Below are positions 26,571 to 34,279 of a DNA stretch of 64,000 bases, piece after piece. Position 1 is the stretch's first letter. Every line of letters begins with the position of its first letter. Made by a program: the position numbers and the translations under genes. The stretch is taken from the NCBI GenBank assembly GCA_016709575.1, contig JADJMM010000003.1, positions 248,001-312,000 of the forward strand. Direction: 5' to 3'. The notes below the pieces were generated by a model. That model was not told where the DNA came from. It did not search any database and worked only from the letters and a program-made list of their open reading frames with translations. Origin of the DNA: Sphingobacteriaceae bacterium (lineage in GTDB: Bacteria > Bacteroidota > Bacteroidia > B-17B0 > Aurantibacillaceae).

Positions 26571-27306
26571 AGATACACACGAACAACAATCTAAATTAGC
26601 AGAATACTGTAGGAACGGTGTTGTGCCCGATTTGAAAGGGGTTAAGTATGAGAATTTAGGTCAGTACCGTCGATTAGTTTTTTAATATTGCCTCCGATAT
26701 TTTAGAAACTGCTTACCCCATTACCTATAGTTTTTACCAAAAGATATTTGGGAGAAACTGGTACATGAATATTTTGTTGAACATAAATGTCAAACCACAC
26801 AAGTTTGGAGAATGCCATTGGAATTTTATGATTACTGTGTTGAGAAAAATATTCAGGAACAATTAAAATTTCCTTTCTTAAATGATCTTTTATATTTTGA
26901 ATGGTTAGAATTAGAGGTTCACACCATGGAAGATATTGCTTATCCTGAATTCATTTCCGAAGGTGATTGGTTCAACAATAAAATTGCAGTGAATCCGGAA
27001 TTCAAATTAATAAAACTAACTTATCCTGTTCACACAACAGCTCCAACAGAATTAGCAGGTAAAGAAGGAACTTATTTTCTTTTTATTTACCGAGAAAAAG
27101 AAAGTGGTAATGTTCAGTTTATGGATTTGTCGATGCTATACACTTACATTATAGAACAAATTGCAGGCGGAGAATTATTAAAAGATGTTTTAGTGGAAGC
27201 GAATAATCTATTTCAATTAAATAACATTTCTCTTCTGAAAGAACACGCGCAAAATTTCATTAAAGATTTAGAACAGCGTAAATTTATCCTCGGTTTCTTA
27301 AAATAA
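26557..27306 (+). CDS. HvfC/BufC-like MNIO partner protein (two compensating frameshifts)
   Basis: The gene starts with an ATG inside the MNIO 3' end and, after correction, gives about 250 residues. The first part, MQLLKDTHEQQSKLAEYCRN to YRRLVF, is the N-terminal DUF2063-like helical domain. An extra T in the run at 26678-26683 breaks the frame; the intended sequence goes on as NIASDILETAYPITYSF, and a missing T at 26731-26735 restores the original frame. The rest is readable to 27306, including WRMPLEFYDYC and a C-terminal helical domain. In HvfB/HvfC and MbnB/MbnC systems the partner binds precursor and oxygenase. The two indels cancel, which points to sequence error. Confidence 0.78.
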
Positions 27307-27308
27307 AT

Positions 27309-28077
27309 ATGCAACTAGCTTTTCGCGAATACGGCTCAGGTCAACCTTTACTTATTCTTCACGGTTTATTCGGACAAAGTGATAATTGGAATACCTTAGC
27401 CAAACGTTTTAGTGAAAACGGGTTTCATGTTTTTACTTTGGATCTACGAAATCACGGACTTTCACCTCATAGCAACGAGTGGGATTATGTATTAATGGCC
27501 GAAGATTTAAAAGAATTTATTACAGAGCATCATTTGCAAAATCCCATTATTCTCGGACATAGTATGGGTGGAAAAGTGGGGATGTTTTTTCAATTACAAA
27601 ATCCCGGCATTGCCAAAAAATTAATTGTAGCTGATATTTCGCCTCGTGCTTATGAACCGCATCATGATGTTGTTTTAAAGGCATTAAATGCAGTAGATTT
27701 CTCAATCATTAAAACCAGAAAGGAAGCTGAAGCAATAATGAACGAACACATTACTGATTTTGGCACTAAACAATTTTTATTAAAGAATATTTATTGGAAA
27801 GACAGTGAAACCGGCTTAATGGATTGGCGATTTAATTTAAAGTGATTGATAAAGAATATCAGAATATTGGTGTTGAAGTGCCAAATTCATCTAGTGCTAT
27901 TGAAACACTTTTTATTAAGGGGAAAAATCAAATTACATCTGCGAATCGGATGTAGCGGATATTGAAAAGCGTTTTCCTAAATATAAATTAGTTACAATTG
28001 CCAACGCCGGTCATTGGATACATGCCGAAAAACCTAATGAGTTTTTTGAAGAGGTGATGAGGTTTATAAAAGATTAA
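27309..28077 (+). CDS. Alpha/beta hydrolase (frame disrupted twice)
   Basis: The N-terminal 178 codons are intact: ILHGLFGQSDNW (oxyanion region), DLRNHGLSPHS, ILGHSMGGKVGMFFQLQ with the nucleophile serine, and VADISPRAYEP. A missing A at 27839-27841 ends the frame; read on, it gives VIDKEYQNIGVEVPNSS and LFIKG. A second missing A at 27923-27927 precedes YICESDVADIEKRFP and IANAGHWIHAEKPNEF, which supplies the catalytic histidine, ending at 28077. The whole resembles YbfF-type esterases of about 255 residues. It starts two bases after the HvfC-like gene but has no clear part in the RiPP pathway. It overlaps the convergent HAD gene by 14 bases. Confidence 0.82.
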
Positions 28078-28693
28078 GCTGCCTCAATAAATCGTTTACC
28101 GACATGTTTTTCTGCAATAGAAAAGCGTTAATACCACACTCCCCCGCTCCTTTTACATGTTGCGGAGAATCATCAATAAAAATAGTTTCTTCTGCTTTTA
28201 AATTATTTTGATTTAATACAAATTCAAAAATTTCTTTGTCGGGTTTACGCATTCCTATTCGGCAGGAGTAATACACTTTATCAAAATAATCATCAAAGTT
28301 CTTAATACCGTGTTCGTTTTCTAGTTCTAGTTCAAAAGCTTCAATGTGTGGTTCGCAGGTATTACTCAATAAAAAAGTATTGTAATTGTGTTTCATTTCA
28401 ACCAAAGCATCCAATCGCTCTTCGGGAACATCTAATAACATAGCATTCCAAGCCACTAATAAATCCTCGGTTTTGCCTGTGTAACGGATTTGGCGCTTTA
28501 TTTCATTCAAAAAATCATTAGTCGAAATCTTTCCCTTATCTAATAAACTGAAAATTTCATCTTGCTTTGCCTGCGTATAAATACTCTCAAAAGGTATCTG
28601 GCTAATCTTGTTAAATGCGCTAATAGTCCGGTTTACATCCAAATTAATGATTACCCCTCCAAGATCGAAAATAACATTCTGAATACCCTTCAT
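28064..28693 (-). CDS. HAD-superfamily hydrolase
   Basis: 209 residues. Motif I is NVIFDLGGVIINLD, motif II is LLSNTC, and motif IV is IFIDDSPQHVKGA, with the lysine in RKPDKEIF. The Gly-Gly-Val after the nucleophile Asp is the pattern of the YihX/epoxide hydrolase N-domain-like subfamily. It probably dephosphorylates a small sugar phosphate or nucleotide. It stands alone on the minus strand between the hydrolase and the tRNA locus. Confidence 0.9.
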   Translation of the reverse strand: MKGIQNVIFDLGGVIINLDVNRTISAFNKISQIPFESIYTQAKQDEIFSLLDKGKISTNDFLNEIKRQIRYTGKTEDLLVAWNAMLLDVPEERLDALVEMKHNYNTFLLSNTCEPHIEAFELELENEHGIKNFDDYFDKVYYSCRIGMRKPDKEIFEFVLNQNNLKAEETIFIDDSPQHVKGAGECGINAFLLQKNMSVNDLLRQLNLL

Positions 28694-28773
28694 AAAATTT
28701 GTATTATCTCTGCAAATATCTATTTTTGCAGTCCCTTTAACAAGTAAAGGTGGTCATTTTGACCTTATTTAAC

Positions 28774-28850
28774 GGGCCCATAGCTCTCCCAATAGTTATC
28801 GGGACGGTTAGAGCAACAGACTCCCCCGATAGCTATCGGGGCTGTGGGTG
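28774..28850 (+). pseudogene. tRNA-Met remnant 1, split by two palindromes
   Basis: GGGCCCATAGCTC (28774-28786) equals the 5' end of the intact tRNA-Met at 29002. TCCCAATAGTTATCGGGA (28787-28804) interrupts the D-loop. CGGTTAGAGCAACAGACT continues the tRNA, then CCCCCGATAGCTATCGGGG (28823-28841) replaces the CATAAT of the anticodon loop, and CTGTGGGTG completes the anticodon stem. The T-arm and acceptor 3' strand are missing. It cannot be a working tRNA. Confidence 0.8.
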
Positions 28851-28922
28851 CGAAAGTGAAGTGAAATTGTTCTTTAAAATATTAAATAGTAACAATAAAT
28901 CTCCTAAGCGTGAATAAGGAGA

Positions 28923-28965
28923 TTAGAGCAACAGACTCCCCCGATAGCTATCGGGGCTTTGGGTG
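28923..28965 (+). pseudogene. tRNA-Met remnant 2, split by the same palindrome
   Basis: TTAGAGCAACAGACT, the palindrome CCCCCGATAGCTATCGGGG (28938-28956) and CTTTGGGTG repeat the middle of remnant 1. The 5' half is lost; CTCCT...AAGGAG, another small inverted repeat, lies just before it. The upstream flank AATATTAAATAG (28878-28889) is repeated exactly before the intact tRNA, which shows that the unit was duplicated in tandem. Confidence 0.75.
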
Positions 28966-29001
28966 CTTCAATAAAACTTTTACTATTTAGAATATTAAAT
29001 A

Positions 29002-29075
29002 GGGCCCATAGCTCATTCGGTTAGAGCAACAGACTCATAATCTGTGGGTGTTTGGTTCGATCCCAAGTGGGGCCA
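29002..29075 (+). tRNA. tRNA-Met (anticodon CAT)
   Basis: Cloverleaf: acceptor GGGCCCA with TGGGGCC (one G-G mismatch at pair 3-70), D-stem GCTC/GAGC, anticodon stem ACAGA/TCTGT around CTCATAA with CAT at 29036-29038, T-stem TTTGG/CCAAG with loop TTCGATC, and discriminator A. CCA is not encoded. The CAT anticodon could also be a modified Ile(AU) tRNA or an initiator; the A-T first-loop features and lack of the three G-C initiator pairs favour elongator Met. It is the only intact member of this locus. Confidence 0.85.
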
Positions 29076-29077
29076 CT

Positions 29078-29111
29078 AAACCTCTGAAGTGATTCAGAGG
29101 TTTTCTTTTTT
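29078..29111 (+). terminator. Terminator after tRNA-Met
   Basis: AAACCTCTGAA pairs with TTCAGAGGTTT around GTGA, followed by TTCTTTTT. It separates the tRNA from the GIY-YIG gene. Confidence 0.8.
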
Positions 29112-29119
29112 AGAAAAAA

Positions 29120-29404
29120 ATGAATTCGTGTTACATTATATTCAGTAAGAAACTTAATCGCTTCTATATTGGGGTTTGTCATGCTGATTTAGAAGTCCGA
29201 ATACAAAAACACAATGATCATAGCTATGGGAAACATAGATTTACTGCTAAAGCAAATGATTGGGAACTCTTTCTAAATATCGAATGTGAAAGTTTCAGTC
29301 AAGCCTCAAAAATCGAAAAACATATTAAATCTATGAAAAGCAGTACCTATGTTAAAAATCTTCTCAAATACCCCGAAATGATTGAAAAATTAAAACAAAA
29401 ATGA
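29120..29404 (+). CDS. Free-standing GIY-YIG endonuclease (UvrC N-terminal-like)
   Basis: 94 residues. The GIY-YIG core reads CYIIFSKKLNRFYIGVCHA, with the second tyrosine and glycine in FYIG, a conserved arginine in VRIQKHND, and the glutamate in SKIEKHIKSMK. This is the small free-standing type that is common in Bacteroidota. It sits between an intact tRNA-Met and a 3' tRNA-Met fragment: its stop codon (29402-29404) overlaps the first bases of that fragment. The arrangement suggests a homing-type or tRNA-targeting mobile gene that split or duplicated a tRNA. No integrase or transposase accompanies it. Confidence 0.85.
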   Translation: MNSCYIIFSKKLNRFYIGVCHADLEVRIQKHNDHSYGKHRFTAKANDWELFLNIECESFSQASKIEKHIKSMKSSTYVKNLLKYPEMIEKLKQK

Positions 29405-29484
29405 GCAACAGAATCCCCCCCCGATAGCTATCGGGGCTGTAGGTGCTTGTCCGCCTAGGTGGACGATCCCAAGTGGGCCCACTA
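29403..29484 (+). pseudogene. tRNA-Met remnant 3 (3' half), split by two palindromes
   Basis: GAGCAACAGA (29403-29412), palindrome CCCCCGATAGCTATCGGGG at the anticodon loop, CTGTAGGTGCTTG, a second palindrome TCCGCCTAGGTGGAC (29450-29464) in the T-loop, then GATCCCAAGTGGGCCCACTA. The 3' acceptor strand TGGGCCC pairs perfectly with the GGGCCCA of the intact gene, whose own 3' strand has a mismatch. It is not functional. Confidence 0.78.
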
Positions 29485-29486
29485 AT

Positions 29487-29514
29487 AAAAGCCTCATAAA
29501 TATGAGGCTTTTTT
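29487..29514 (+). terminator. Terminator closing the tRNA-Met locus
   Basis: AAAAGCCTCATA and TATGAGGCTTTT form a 12-bp stem with a two-base loop followed by T. It lies directly after remnant 3, at the place expected for the original tRNA terminator. Confidence 0.85.
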
Positions 29515-29654
29515 GTTACCTTTTTTGTAAGGATTTCCTCTTTTATTCTTCTAATAAGTTCATTAATAAAATACTCGCAAAAACACATCAAAATGTAAGC
29601 GTTTTTTATTGATAATTTAGTAATTTTAACCCTTTGGTAAATTTTTTAGGTATT

Positions 29655-31346
29655 ATGCAAAAACAATATGATGTAATTATTTTAGGTGGTGGCCTGGCAG
29701 GACTAACCCTATCCTTGCAACTTAAAAAATCGCGACCTGAAATCTCTATTTTAATTTTAGAAAAAAGAGAAGCTAAAGCTGCAACAGCTGCACACAAGGT
29801 TGGAGAATCTACGGTTGAATTGGGAAGTCATTACCTACGCGAAGTTTTAAATTTAAAAGGCTATTTAGAAGAACACGAATTACCAAAACACGGGCTCCGT
29901 TTCTTTTTCAAAAACAATACCAAACACGATATTAGTACACGCGTTGAATTAGGTCCACGTGAAAAACTTCCTGTGCCAAGTCATCAGTTAGATCGTGGTA
30001 CTTTGGAAAATGAATTAATGCGCCGCTCTATTGAATCAGGTTGTGAAGTGATTTTAGGGGCGCGTGTAAAAGATATTTCTTTTTCGAATGGCGAGAATGA
30101 AGTGACTTACATCGTAAACAAAGAAGAACACAAAGCAAAAGGAAAATGGGCGGCTGATGCATCAGGACGCGGAAATGTTTTAAAACATAAATTCGGATTT
30201 AAGAAAGATTGGGATCATGATGTAAATGCAGTTTGGTGGCGCGTGAAAGGTGTTGTTGATATTGATGATTGGAGCGAAAACAAAGAATGGAAAACTAAAT
30301 TAAAACCAAAATTACGTTACCTAAGTACTGTCCATTTTCTCGACAAAGGTTATTGGTTCTGGGTTATTCCATTAGGTTCAAAGAATACAAGTTTAGGAAT
30401 TGTAGCTGATCAGAAATTACATCCTTTCGATACTATTAATCAATATCCAAAAGCATTAGAGTGGTTAAAAAAACACGAACCACTTTGTTACGAAAAAGTA
30501 AAACCGTTTGGTGAAGGTGAAGGTTTGTTGGATTTTTTAATTCTTAAACATTTTGGTCATAACACACAACGTGTATATGATGCTACAGAGCGTTGGGGAA
30601 CAACCGGTGAATCAGGACCGTTCTTAGATCCGTTCTATTCTCCCGGTACAGATTTTATTTCGATGAACAATACTTGGTTGTCGGATTTAATTTTACGTGA
30701 TTTAAGCGGAGAAGATATTGCTGTACGTGCAAAAGTTTACGAACAAACTCATTTATCTTTATTCGAAAGTTGGACTCAGATCTATCAGAACAAATATCAA
30801 TTAATGGGCTTTACACAAATTATGGTAGTGAAAATTTTCTGGGATTGGGCTGTGTATTGGTCGGTATTAGCTTTACTATTTACCAATGGTGCATTCACTG
30901 ATTTAAAATTATTAAAGGATTTATTTGCTAATGAAAAAGGTTTAGGAAGAAAATTCACTAAGCTTCACGTTCAAATGCAAAATTTCTTTATCCAATGGAA
31001 ACCACACGATACGGAAATTTTTTCTGATAAATATATTGATCCTTTTGATTTAGAATTTCTTCGTAAGTTTCAACAAGGAATAGATATTCAGCAAGGAAGT
31101 CCTGAAAAATTATTAGCGAAAGTTGCCGAAAACTTAACGATACTTGAAAAAGCTGCAGCTGAAATTTTCAGACATGTAAGTACGCATGTAAAAGGCACTC
31201 CAGCAGATATGAAAGTAAATCCATACACCATTAATTTAGATGATGATTCAACTGATACAACAAGTGCTGATGCTATTGGAGTAGATGATGCCATAACAAA
31301 AGACATTAGTACCATGTGGTTCTATAAGAAAAAAGAATTAGTTTAA
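29655..31346 (+). CDS. Flavin-dependent tryptophan halogenase-like oxidoreductase
   Basis: 563 residues from the ATG at 29655; the longer frame from a TTG at 29634 adds only MVNFLGI. The FAD-binding GxGxxG is IILGGGLAGLTLSLQ. AHKVGESTVELGS carries the halogenase-type GES segment, and GYWFWVIPLG matches the W-x-W-x-I-P motif used to separate flavin halogenases from monooxygenases. The protein is longer than most halogenases, with a C-terminal helical part. It begins a four-gene unit with a KAS III-like enzyme and a BtrH-like protein, so it probably chlorinates or oxidises a carrier-bound or polyketide-like product. Related genes are often annotated only as NAD(P)/FAD-dependent oxidoreductases. 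Confidence 0.82.
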   Translation: MQKQYDVIILGGGLAGLTLSLQLKKSRPEISILILEKREAKAATAAHKVGESTVELGSHYLREVLNLKGYLEEHELPKHGLRFFFKNNTKHDISTRVELGPREKLPVPSHQLDRGTLENELMRRSIESGCEVILGARVKDISFSNGENEVTYIVNKEEHKAKGKWAADASGRGNVLKHKFGFKKDWDHDVNAVWWRVKGVVDIDDWSENKEWKTKLKPKLRYLSTVHFLDKGYWFWVIPLGSKNTSLGIVADQKLHPFDTINQYPKALEWLKKHEPLCYEKVKPFGEGEGLLDFLILKHFGHNTQRVYDATERWGTTGESGPFLDPFYSPGTDFISMNNTWLSDLILRDLSGEDIAVRAKVYEQTHLSLFESWTQIYQNKYQLMGFTQIMVVKIFWDWAVYWSVLALLFTNGAFTDLKLLKDLFANEKGLGRKFTKLHVQMQNFFIQWKPHDTEIFSDKYIDPFDLEFLRKFQQGIDIQQGSPEKLLAKVAENLTILEKAAAEIFRHVSTHVKGTPADMKVNPYTINLDDDSTDTTSADAIGVDDAITKDISTMWFYKKKELV

Positions 31347-31370
31347 TTAGTTTCTACCTATAAAAAGAAT

Positions 31371-32507
31371 ATGCCCGAAGTATATATAACAAAAGCCGCT
31401 AAATTTTTACCCAATAATCCTATTTCGAATGAGGAAATGGAATCGTATTTGGGAATGATTGATGGCTTGCCCTCTAAAGGAAAAAGTTTAACCTTGCGCA
31501 GTAACGGTATTAAAACCCGTTATTACTCTATTGATAAAACCGGTAAGTCAACGCACTCCAATGCTAAAATGACTGCACTTGCTATCGAAAAATTAACCGA
31601 TGCCAGCTTTAAACAAAATGATATTGAATTATTAGCATGCGGAACAACCTCGCCCGATAATTTATTACCATCTCACACAGTAATGGTGCATGGCGAATTA
31701 AAATGTGGTCCGGTTGAATTAGTTTCTACCGCAGGCGCTTGTTGTGCTAGTATGCAAGCTTTAAAATACGGATACAATTCTATTGTTGCAGGTAGCACTA
31801 CTAATGCTGTTTGTACAGGTTCAGAAAAACTTTCTTCTTTAATGCGTGCCGAACATTTTGAAAAAGAAACAGAACGTTTAGCAGAGATGGATAAAAATCC
31901 AATCATCTCTTTCGAAAAAGATTTTTTACGTTGGATGTTATCAGATGGTGCAGGCGCTTTATTATTAGAAAACAAACCTCGTCCCAATAATAATTCATTA
32001 AAGATTGAATGGATTGAAATTAAATCGTTCGCCAACCAATTAGAAACTTGTATGTATGCCGGTTCCGATAAAAACGAAGACGGCTCAACAAAGGGCTGGA
32101 AAGAATATTCATCTGTTGAATGGTTACGCAAATCTATTTTCGCATTTAAACAAGATGTCAAATTATTAGGCAAAGAAATTGTACCAACCGGAACAAAATA
32201 TTTAAAAGAGATTTTAGATAAAAGAGGTTTTGATATAACTACTATCGATTATTTCTTGCCACACTTATCTTCTGAATTTTTTAGAGGAAAAATTGCTGAG
32301 GAGATTTTAAAATACAATATTCAAATTCCACAGGAGAAATGGTTTACTAATCTTTCTTCAGTAGGAAACATTGGTTCGGGTTCCATTTTTATTATGCTGG
32401 AAGAATTAGTGAATTCAGGAAAATTAAAAAAAGGACAGAAAATTTTATTGATGGTTCCTGAAAGCGCCCGTTTCACTTATTCGTATTGCTTACTAACTGT
32501 TTGCTAA
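31371..32507 (+). CDS. Beta-ketoacyl-ACP synthase III-like condensing enzyme
   Basis: 378 residues with a thiolase fold. The active-site cysteine is in STAGACCASMQALKYG, preceded by CGTTSPDNLLPS; the histidine lies in YFLPHLSSEFF and the asparagine in KWFTNLSSVGNIGSGS. It is divergent from housekeeping FabH and lies 24 bases after the halogenase-like gene, so it is more likely a specialised starter-condensing or acyl-transferring enzyme than FabH. Substrate unknown. The next gene begins immediately after it. Confidence 0.85.
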   Translation: MPEVYITKAAKFLPNNPISNEEMESYLGMIDGLPSKGKSLTLRSNGIKTRYYSIDKTGKSTHSNAKMTALAIEKLTDASFKQNDIELLACGTTSPDNLLPSHTVMVHGELKCGPVELVSTAGACCASMQALKYGYNSIVAGSTTNAVCTGSEKLSSLMRAEHFEKETERLAEMDKNPIISFEKDFLRWMLSDGAGALLLENKPRPNNNSLKIEWIEIKSFANQLETCMYAGSDKNEDGSTKGWKEYSSVEWLRKSIFAFKQDVKLLGKEIVPTGTKYLKEILDKRGFDITTIDYFLPHLSSEFFRGKIAEEILKYNIQIPQEKWFTNLSSVGNIGSGSIFIMLEELVNSGKLKKGQKILLMVPESARFTYSYCLLTVC

Positions 32508-32508
32508 A

Positions 32509-32928
32509 ATGAAAAAGGAAGATTTACCACAAGATAAATCTGCACTTGAAAAAGTTACACGTGAATTATTGTACGTAAAAAATTCCGACGGCAAATACAC
32601 TACCGATTTAAGCACCGGTTGGGATGTAAAAAAAGAAGCGCTTGATAACGCTTGGGAAGATATTAATGAACGCGTAAAAGAAACAGCACTTGCTGTTAAG
32701 AATGGCGAGAAAAGTCCTGTTGCTTATTTTATGGAACTAAAATTAATGGATATGCCAGTATTATCTGCATATACCGGTTTCTGGGGATTCACCATTAAAC
32801 GCCACATGAAACCTTCCGTATTTAAAAATCTCAGCGAAAAAAAATTAAGTACCTATGCAAAAGCATTTGGCATTACAATTGACGAACTAAAGAACTTTAA
32901 AGGCGCTGTATTGAGCCAGCCGAAATAA
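32509..32928 (+). CDS. Conserved protein of unknown function in the halogenase/KAS unit
   Basis: 139 residues starting one base after the KAS III-like stop. Mostly helical and charged at the N terminus, with a more hydrophobic segment MPVLSAYTGFWGFTIKRHMK near residues 85-105 and a C-terminal helix-turn-helix-like stretch YAKAFGITIDELKN. No cysteine and no phosphopantetheine serine motif (DSL), so it is not a carrier protein. Conserved position in the unit suggests that it assists the neighbouring enzymes. Confidence 0.7.
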   Translation: MKKEDLPQDKSALEKVTRELLYVKNSDGKYTTDLSTGWDVKKEALDNAWEDINERVKETALAVKNGEKSPVAYFMELKLMDMPVLSAYTGFWGFTIKRHMKPSVFKNLSEKKLSTYAKAFGITIDELKNFKGAVLSQPK

Positions 32929-32931
32929 TAA

Positions 32932-33948
32932 ATGCCTAACGAATTTAAACATCATCAATCAGCCCACTGCGAAAACGGTGTTGCAACCAGTTTGCTAAAA
33001 TATCATGGCATGGATTTTATGTCGGAACCTTTGGTATTCGGTATGGGTTCAGGATTATTCTATATTCATATTCCATTCTTAATGATTAATGGCCGACCAG
33101 CGGTTTCATATCGCAGCATGCCCGGTTGGATTTTTAGCAGAGCCAGTAAATTATTAGGGTTAAGCGTTACCAGAAAAAAATTCAGTAACGAAACCAAGGC
33201 AAAAGAATTTTTAGATCAGAAAATAAAAGAAGGCATTCCGGTTGGTTGTCAGGTTGGCGTTTTTAATTTACCCTATTTTCCAGCTGAATACCGTTTTCAT
33301 TTTAATGCGCACAATTTAATTGTGTACGGAAAAGAAGGAAATGATTATTTAGTAAGCGATCCTGTAATGGAAGGCGTAACTAAATTATCGGAAGAAGATA
33401 TGATGAAAGTGCGTTTTGCAAAAGGACCATTTGCCCCTAACGGACATATTTATTTTCCTGAAAATATTAAAAATGTTAGCGAAGAAACTATTCGTAAAGC
33501 TATTGTAAAGGGAATAAAAAGAAATTCACGTGACATGTTACATGTACCAGGACCAATTGCAGGTGTATCTGGAATTAATTTTACCGCAAAACATATTCGT
33601 AAGTGGCGTGAAAAATTAGGTGCTAAAAAAGCAGCTTTATATTTAGGACAAATAGTTAGGATGCAAGAAGAAATTGGAACAGGTGGTGGTGGCTTCCGTT
33701 TTATTTACGCAGCATTTTTAGAACAAAGTGCAGGACTCCTTAAAGAAGATAAGCTAACTTTAATATCAGATGAGTTTACAAAGGCCGGAGATTTATGGCG
33801 CGCCAGTGCAGTGCAAATGGGACGAATTTATAAAGGTCGTTTAGATGAACAAAAATATTATGAAGAATGTGCCGATATGCTAAATCAGATTTCATCTATC
33901 GAAAAAGAAGCATTCAAGAAATTATTAAAAATGGATTTGAAATATTAA
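32932..33948 (+). CDS. BtrH N-terminal domain / DUF4872 protein
   Basis: 338 residues. The N-terminal papain-like BtrH_N domain shows SAHCENGVATSLLKYHG (Cys) with the histidine in YRFHFNAHNLIVYG and the aspartate in YLVSDPVMEG; the C-terminal helical part is DUF4872-like. In butirosin synthesis BtrH transfers an acyl chain from a carrier protein to an acceptor. Here it closes the unit of halogenase-like, KAS III-like and unknown proteins and may release or transfer the acyl product. A terminator follows. Confidence 0.85.
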   Translation: MPNEFKHHQSAHCENGVATSLLKYHGMDFMSEPLVFGMGSGLFYIHIPFLMINGRPAVSYRSMPGWIFSRASKLLGLSVTRKKFSNETKAKEFLDQKIKEGIPVGCQVGVFNLPYFPAEYRFHFNAHNLIVYGKEGNDYLVSDPVMEGVTKLSEEDMMKVRFAKGPFAPNGHIYFPENIKNVSEETIRKAIVKGIKRNSRDMLHVPGPIAGVSGINFTAKHIRKWREKLGAKKAALYLGQIVRMQEEIGTGGGGFRFIYAAFLEQSAGLLKEDKLTLISDEFTKAGDLWRASAVQMGRIYKGRLDEQKYYEECADMLNQISSIEKEAFKKLLKMDLKY

Positions 33949-33967
33949 TCTGTACGTGTTAAAACAA

Positions 33968-33998
33968 AAAACCACGAAGACTTCTTCGGGGTTTTTTT
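33968..33998 (+). terminator. Terminator of the halogenase/KAS/BtrH unit
   Basis: AAAACCACGAAGA pairs with TCTTCGGGGTTTT around a two-base loop, with one bulge-like mismatch, followed by a run of T. It marks the end of the four-gene unit. Confidence 0.8.
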
Positions 33999-34018
33999 AT
34001 ATCTCTATAAATTAAATA

Positions 34019-34219
34019 CTATTTGTAAGTACCGTCTTGAGTTGCCTTTTTGTTTTGCTTAATAATTTTAATTGTCCAATAAGCTAATAAGAAAATAACA
34101 AACCCACCCATGATAACATTTGGAGAATTACCTAAAGCACGCATGCCTTTAAAAATCCAGTAAAAAAAAGAACCGGTTGCTTCAAAAACATCAGTCCAAG
34201 TAATCATTAAAAGTTTCAT
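34019..34219 (-). CDS. Small membrane protein (DUF6341-like)
   Basis: 66 residues with one amphipathic segment (EATGSFFYWIFKGMRALG) and one clear membrane helix VIMGGFVIFLLAYWTIKII, ending in a basic tail. It resembles the short DUF6341 proteins that occur in Bacteroidota next to a DUF6427 membrane protein, which is the divergent neighbour here. Function unknown. Confidence 0.65.
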   Translation of the reverse strand: MKLLMITWTDVFEATGSFFYWIFKGMRALGNSPNVIMGGFVIFLLAYWTIKIIKQNKKATQDGTYK

Positions 34220-34279
34220 ATTGTTAATTTTTGTAAGTTTACCCTACAAATATATAAATAATTAGAAATCTAAAAAACT

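Noticed and set aside
28774..28965. Two further tRNA-Met genes
   Set aside because: The anticodon is replaced by a palindrome and the T-arm is missing, so they are remnants.
29120..29404. Phage or integrative element at the tRNA
   Set aside because: No integrase, recombinase or phage gene is present; only a lone GIY-YIG gene.
31673..32173. A 166-codon minus-strand frame inside the KAS III-like gene
   Set aside because: It is antisense to the active-site region of a clear enzyme and resembles no family.
29655..33948. Flexirubin or aryl-polyene cluster
   Set aside because: The dialkylresorcinol genes, ketoreductases and carrier proteins expected for those pigments are missing.
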